A stretch of 64,000 bases of DNA from Streptomyces spinosus. GTDB lineage: Bacteria; Actinomycetota; Actinomycetes; Streptomycetales; Streptomycetaceae. How positions within the stretch are numbered: position 1 is the first letter of the stretch; each line of letters starts with the position of its first letter. The translations under genes were made by a program, and so were the position numbers. Below, piece by piece: positions 62,041 to 64,000 of the stretch. The stretch is taken from positions 1-64,000 of the forward strand of contig NZ_JAINRC010000024.1 in the NCBI RefSeq assembly GCF_020400655.1. The letters are read 5' to 3'. Under the pieces are notes generated by a model that saw only the letters and a program-made list of their open reading frames with translations, had not been told where the DNA came from and did not search any database.

Positions 62041-63339
62041 ATGCGTACACGGATGCCCCGGGTGCTCGCCTGCGGTGCGACTCTCGCGCTCGCGGCGAGT
62101 CTCGCCGCTTGCGGGAACGGCAGCGGCGGGGGTTCCTCGAACGACGGCAAGATCCATGTGCTGGTGTACGGGGACGCCAGCAACAAGGTCGAGAAGCAGA
62201 TCGTCGACACGTTCAACAAGACGTCGAAGGTCAAGGCCGTCCTCGACACCATCCCCGGCGCCGACTACCAGCAGAAGCTGCAGACGATCATCAACACGCC
62301 CCAGGCACCGGACGTCTTCTTCAACTGGGGCGGCGGCAGCATCCAGCCGTTCGTCAAGGCCGGACTGCTGATGCCGCTGGACGACTTCGTCAAGAAGGAC
62401 CCGAACCTCGACGACAAGTTCCTGCCCAGCGTCTACAACAGCGCGGTCGTCGACGGCAAGCCGTACGGCATCCCCATGCGCGGCACGCAGCCGGTGCTGC
62501 TGTTCAACAACAAGAACGTGCTCGACAAGGCGCACGTGAAGCAGCCCCAGACGTGGGACCAGCTGGTCGACGCCGTCAAGAAGCTCAAGTCCGCGGGCGT
62601 CACCCCCATCGCCCTCGGCGGCGGTGACCAGTGGCCCACCCTGATGTGGTTCGAGTACGTCTACGACCGCGTGGCCGGCCCGGAGCTGTTCCAGAAGGCC
62701 CTCGGCGGCGACAAGGACGCCTGGGCGAGCGCGGACAGCAAGAAGGCGCTCGGCATGCTCAAGGAACTGGTCGACACCGGCGCCTTCGGCAAGAACTACG
62801 ACTCGGTGAAGTACACCAACGGCGCCTCGCCCGCGCTGGTGGCCCAGGGCAAGGCCGGCTTCGAGCTGATGGGGTCCTGGTACTACGCGCAGCAGCAGCA
62901 GGACGCGAAGGACTTCGCCGCCAAGGGGCTCGGCTACGGCACGTTCCCGACGATCCCCGGCGGCAAGGGTGACCCGACCGACGTCGTCGGCAACACCAAC
63001 AACTTCTACTCGGTGCTGAAGAAGACCAAGCACCCCGAGGCAGTCGCCGACTTCCTGAAGCTCATGTACTCCGACGAGTTCGTCAAGGCCCAGATGGCCA
63101 TCGGCAACCTGCCCACGACCACCAACACCCAGAAGTTCCTGGACACCTCCGCCAGCCCCGAGTACTCCCGCTTCCAGTACGACCTGGTCGCCAAGGCCAA
63201 GTCCTTCCAGCTGTCCTGGGACCAGGCCTTCCCGCCGTCGGCCATGACGCCGATCCACCAGGCCGTCCAGCAGTTCTTCAACGGACAGCTCGACGCGGAC
63301 GGCTTCATCAAGGCCATGCAGGCCCTTCCGACCGAATGA
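62041..63339 (+). CDS. sugar ABC transporter substrate-binding lipoprotein
   Basis: 432 aa. Lipoprotein signal with lipobox LAAC; lipid-anchored Cys is C24. The mature protein is a family-1 extracellular solute-binding protein (FFNWGGGSIQPFVKAGLLMPLDDF; GIPMRGTQPVLLFNNKNVL; GKAGFELMGSWYYAQQQQ). ATG 62041 is preceded by GGAAGG. It should deliver xylo-oligosaccharides (perhaps xylobiose, as BxlE) to the permease encoded next; sugar identity is inferred from the shared operator and the neighbouring xylanases. Confidence 0.93.
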   Translation: MRTRMPRVLACGATLALAASLAACGNGSGGGSSNDGKIHVLVYGDASNKVEKQIVDTFNKTSKVKAVLDTIPGADYQQKLQTIINTPQAPDVFFNWGGGSIQPFVKAGLLMPLDDFVKKDPNLDDKFLPSVYNSAVVDGKPYGIPMRGTQPVLLFNNKNVLDKAHVKQPQTWDQLVDAVKKLKSAGVTPIALGGGDQWPTLMWFEYVYDRVAGPELFQKALGGDKDAWASADSKKALGMLKELVDTGAFGKNYDSVKYTNGASPALVAQGKAGFELMGSWYYAQQQQDAKDFAAKGLGYGTFPTIPGGKGDPTDVVGNTNNFYSVLKKTKHPEAVADFLKLMYSDEFVKAQMAIGNLPTTTNTQKFLDTSASPEYSRFQYDLVAKAKSFQLSWDQAFPPSAMTPIHQAVQQFFNGQLDADGFIKAMQALPTE

Positions 63340-63346
63340 ACCGCTC

Positions 63347-64000
63347 ATGACCACACAACTCACGAGCGCTCCGCCCTCCGCCGTGCCCTCCAGGAAGGCC
63401 CGGCGGCGGCCGGAGGACTCCTACTCCGCACGCGGCACGCGCCCCGGCTTCGGCTGGGCGCTGCCCGCCACCCTGTTCTTCGCCCTCTTCGCCCTCGCAC
63501 CGCTGGTCATGGTGGCGGTGCTGTCCTTCATGAGCTGGAACGGCCTGGGGTCACCGCAGTTCGTCGGCATGGACAACTGGAAGCGCATCCTCGACGACCC
63601 CGTCATGATCAAGAGCATCTGGCTGACCCTGCTGCTCACCGCCCTGGGCGTGGTCATCCAGACCCCGCTGAGCATCGTGCTCGGCGTCTGGGCCGCGGGA
63701 CACCAGCGCAACCGCGCCGTCCTCTCGGCGATCTACTTCATCCCGCTGCTGCTGTCCTCCACCGCGGTGTCGGTGCTCTGGCGGGCGCTGCTCGACCCGA
63801 ACTTCGGCATCCCCGCGCGCATGACCTGGCTGTTCGGGGACGGCAACCTGTTCGGTGAGCAGGCCTCCGCCATCGGGGTGCTGGCCTTCGTCAGCACCTG
63901 GCAGTTCACGCCGTTCCACACGCTGATCTACCAGGGCGCCGCCCGGGCGATCCCGCCGGTGCTGTACCAGGCGGCGGAGATCGACGGCGCGGGACGCTAC
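63347..64000 (+). CDS. sugar ABC transporter permease, MalF-type (3' truncated by window)
   Basis: The frame from ATG 63347 stays open to the window end (218 codons). A basic N-terminus (RKARRRPEDSYSARGTRP) precedes membrane helices (FGWALPATLFFALFALAPLVMVAVLSFMSW; SIWLTLLLTALGVVIQTPL; AIYFIPLLLSSTAVSVLW). The end is the start of the EAA cytoplasmic loop (YQAAEIDGAGRY) that contacts the ATPase. Seven bases after the binding-protein gene, hence one transport operon; the second permease presumably follows outside. An ATPase may be supplied by MsiK, as in other Streptomyces sugar systems. Confidence 0.93.
   Translation, partial: MTTQLTSAPPSAVPSRKARRRPEDSYSARGTRPGFGWALPATLFFALFALAPLVMVAVLSFMSWNGLGSPQFVGMDNWKRILDDPVMIKSIWLTLLLTALGVVIQTPLSIVLGVWAAGHQRNRAVLSAIYFIPLLLSSTAVSVLWRALLDPNFGIPARMTWLFGDGNLFGEQASAIGVLAFVSTWQFTPFHTLIYQGAARAIPPVLYQAAEIDGAGRY

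Noticed and set aside
60496-63363. Very long open frame on the minus strand across lacI and the sugar-binding protein gene
   Set aside because: It runs antisense to two clear genes and encodes low-complexity Arg/Gly/Val-rich sequence; it stays open only because stop codons are rare at this GC content.

Overview
The window is very GC-rich DNA with strongly GC-biased third codon positions, many GTG/TTG starts and frequent ATGA/GTGA start-stop overlaps. Together with a hopanoid operon, a conservon (cvnABCD), DUF3140, DUF574-type methyltransferase and Tat/lipoprotein xylan enzymes, this points to the chromosome of a Streptomyces species or close relative. No prophage, CRISPR array or rRNA operon is visible. 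The only mobile-element trace is one small palindromic element.

Layout. 1-4.3 kb: the end of a cell-surface polymer locus (glycerol-1-phosphate dehydrogenase-like protein, CDP-alcohol phosphotransferase, GT2 glycosyltransferase, TagGH-type ABC exporter), closed by a strong terminator. 4.5-17.6 kb: a long collinear hopanoid operon, hpnC-hpnD-(85-aa ORF)-hpnE-prenyltransferase-shc-hpnG-hpnH-ispG-dxs-hpnO, which carries two of its own MEP-pathway genes for precursor supply. 17.6-26.5 kb: an XRE-cupin regulator with a conspicuous double-dyad operator and a tiny membrane partner, a tyrosine phosphatase, a GH36 alpha-galactosidase, an M23 peptidase relic, an SGNH hydrolase, a TetR regulator with an amino-acid dehydrogenase, and a metallo-beta-lactamase-fold hydrolase. 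27-31.5 kb: a conservon (sensor-kinase-like ATPase, roadblock, DUF742, small GTPase) followed by a GAF protein. 31.7-38 kb: threonine catabolism (tdh-kbl) and several regulators and small enzymes, including an MFS transporter.

38-56 kb: a split transketolase whose promoter has the architecture of a SoxR-controlled promoter; two identical tRNA-Pro(GGG) genes, each followed by nearly the same hairpin, bracketing 16 kb; a FluG-like glutamine synthetase plus amidohydrolase pair; DNA-repair and stress genes (HhH protein, Dps); a fatty-acid thiolase and acyl-CoA ligase pair; a TauE exporter; and cobalamin genes cobK and cobF. 56-64 kb: an alcohol dehydrogenase and a xylan-utilisation region (CE4 esterase, GH11 and GH10 xylanases, LacI regulator, sugar ABC transporter). 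The same LacI-type palindrome recurs in front of the GH10 gene (twice) and of the transporter.

I found no clear candidate for a wholly new multi-gene system. The strongest second-look items are the SoxR-type promoter on the split transketolase, the two-sided coupled small ORF in the hopanoid operon, the His/Met-rich tail of the conservon kinase, the CTAG-flanked palindromic element that supplies a stop codon, and the XRE/DUF6126 double-dyad operator.
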